Positions 63,563 to 64,000 of a DNA stretch of 64,000 nt are shown piece after piece. Under the pieces are notes generated by a model. It made no database searches and had not been told where the DNA came from. It was given only the letters and a program-made list of their open reading frames with translations. This stretch comes from Mesorhizobium sp. B2-8-5. GTDB lineage: Bacteria; Pseudomonadota; Alphaproteobacteria; Rhizobiales; Rhizobiaceae. The stretch spans positions 3,877,501 to 3,941,500 of the forward strand of contig NZ_CP083951.1 in NCBI RefSeq assembly GCF_006440675.2, given 5' to 3'. How positions within the stretch are numbered: the stretch's first letter is position 1; each line of letters begins with the position of its first letter. The translations under genes were made by a program, and so were the position numbers.

Positions 63563-63849
63563 CCCACGCCCATGCGCCGCAGCCGTCATCCGTCCGCTTC
63601 CCGGTGCAGCCGCGCCTGGTGCCGCCGGCCAAGGCGGCGCGCTACCTGCACCTGACGCTGCCGGAATTCCTCGAGCTGCTGCCGGCGCTGCAACTGCAGG
63701 GGTTCCCGAAAGCCTGTCCGATCACCGGCAATTACGACATGGTGGCGATCGACGCCTGGCAGGACAGGCGCTCGGGTCTTGCCGGCCAGCCCGCGACCGC
63801 GCAGTCTAGCGCCGAAATCGCAAAGGCGAGGCTGGCGACCCTTGGCTAA
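63559..63849 (+). CDS. Small AlpA/Xis-like candidate
   Basis: A 96-residue protein from GTG 63559. LVPPAKAARYLHLTLPEFLELLPALQLQGFPKACP and VAIDAWQDRR resemble MerR/AlpA-type excisionase HTH proteins that choose among sites. It directly precedes the integrase, overlapping it by 8 bp, supporting an excisionase role. Confidence 0.6.
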   Translation: MTHAHAPQPSSVRFPVQPRLVPPAKAARYLHLTLPEFLELLPALQLQGFPKACPITGNYDMVAIDAWQDRRSGLAGQPATAQSSAEIAKARLATLG

Positions 63850-64000
63850 GATCAAGCTGAAGCACTACGTCATCCGCAAGGGCAAATACGGCTACTGGCT
63901 GCCGACGCCGAAGATGATGGAAGCCGGCTTCGAATGCATTCCCTGTGGCGTGGACGGTCCGGACGCATGGGCGATCGCCAAGGAATGGGAAGATCGCTGG
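63842..64000 (+). CDS. Tyrosine-type phage integrase, N-terminus (continues beyond window)
   Basis: Start TTG 63842. The visible 53 residues (AKIKLKHYVIRKGKYGYWLPTPKMMEAGFECIPCGVDGP...) match the N-terminal arm-binding region of rhizobial prophage tyrosine recombinases. The catalytic domain is outside the window. Position at the prophage end opposite the tRNA fragment fits site-specific integration at tRNA-Asp. Confidence 0.8.
   Translation, partial: MAKIKLKHYVIRKGKYGYWLPTPKMMEAGFECIPCGVDGPDAWAIAKEWEDRW

Larger units (their letters stand above)
23257..64000. mobile_element. Integrated siphovirus-like prophage (right end beyond window)
   Basis: Left boundary: the tRNA-Asp 3' fragment. Right side: the integrase begins at 63842 and runs off the window. 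Inside are a repressor/Cro switch, early DNA-modification genes, terminase, portal, protease, HK97 capsid, connector, tail, lysis genes and cargo. Genes from 58.1 to 25.4 kb run leftward, those from 60.1 kb rightward. Tail morphogenesis is damaged: the tape-measure gene is frameshifted and fused by deletion to the J-like gene. Confidence 0.95.

Overview
The window comes from an alphaproteobacterial chromosome, most likely Mesorhizobium or a close relative in Rhizobiales. This rests on high GC, the clpP-clpX-lon-hupB block, DUF3126 and DUF192 proteins, a Tat-exported sugar-binding protein beside a sugar ABC operon, rhizobial intergenic repeats, and a GapR homologue. The genus is inferred from gene style; no marker rRNA is present.

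Region 1 (1-11.7 kb) is core chromosome: a partial two-domain cold-shock protein, DUF192, an alpha/beta hydrolase, a GNAT acetyltransferase, an agmatinase-family ureohydrolase, an HD hydrolase, cysE, a DUF3126 protein, a secreted protein, then clpP, clpX, lon and hupB with clear rho-independent terminators.

Region 2 (11.7-23.4 kb) is a sugar-utilisation locus. It holds an aldo/keto reductase, a SIS-domain protein, a creatininase-family hydrolase, two ABC permeases, a Tat-type binding protein, an ABC ATPase, a FucU/RbsD mutarotase and a ribokinase, with a LacI-type palindrome in the divergent promoter region. It is followed by a 32-residue RiPP-precursor-like peptide, an AraC regulator and a phytanoyl-CoA-dioxygenase-like gene. 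The dioxygenase tail runs into the 3' half of a tRNA-Asp gene.

Region 3 (23.26 kb to the window end) is an integrated siphovirus-type prophage of at least 40.7 kb. It is bounded on the left by the tRNA-Asp 3' fragment (att site); on the right the integrase starts at 63842 and runs off the window. A repressor/Cro switch at 58.7-59.4 kb separates two transcription units. The rightward one (60.1-64 kb) is ten overlapping genes ending in the integrase. The leftward one runs about 33 kb, with mostly overlapping start and stop codons in its early part. It passes through a CII-like gene, GapR, a ParB-MT-A70 adenine methyltransferase, an HNH nuclease, a helicase-methyltransferase fusion, a cytosine methyltransferase with eight internal repeats, an MmcB-like protein, a putative replication initiator carrying four palindromic iterons, and a NusG-like antiterminator. 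It then continues through terminase, HK97-type head, tail, host-recognition and lysis genes to a strong terminator at 25357-25388. Cargo genes include an acyltransferase (surface modification), a DNA ligase, and small SOS-box-associated genes.

The most notable observations are: (a) a -1 programmed frameshift site (A AAA AAA) in the tail assembly chaperone, with no start codon available for the downstream frame; (b) a matched pair of 29-bp operators flanking the repressor region, plus a separate pair of 17-bp operators; (c) a lambda-like origin of four palindromic iterons inside the putative initiator gene; (d) a phage NusG paralogue at the early/late boundary with two hairpins just downstream; (e) evidence of decay: a frameshift in the tape-measure gene, and a deletion that joins it to a J-like tail gene and removes the usual intervening minor tail genes. 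The prophage may therefore be defective for virion assembly although its regulatory region looks intact.
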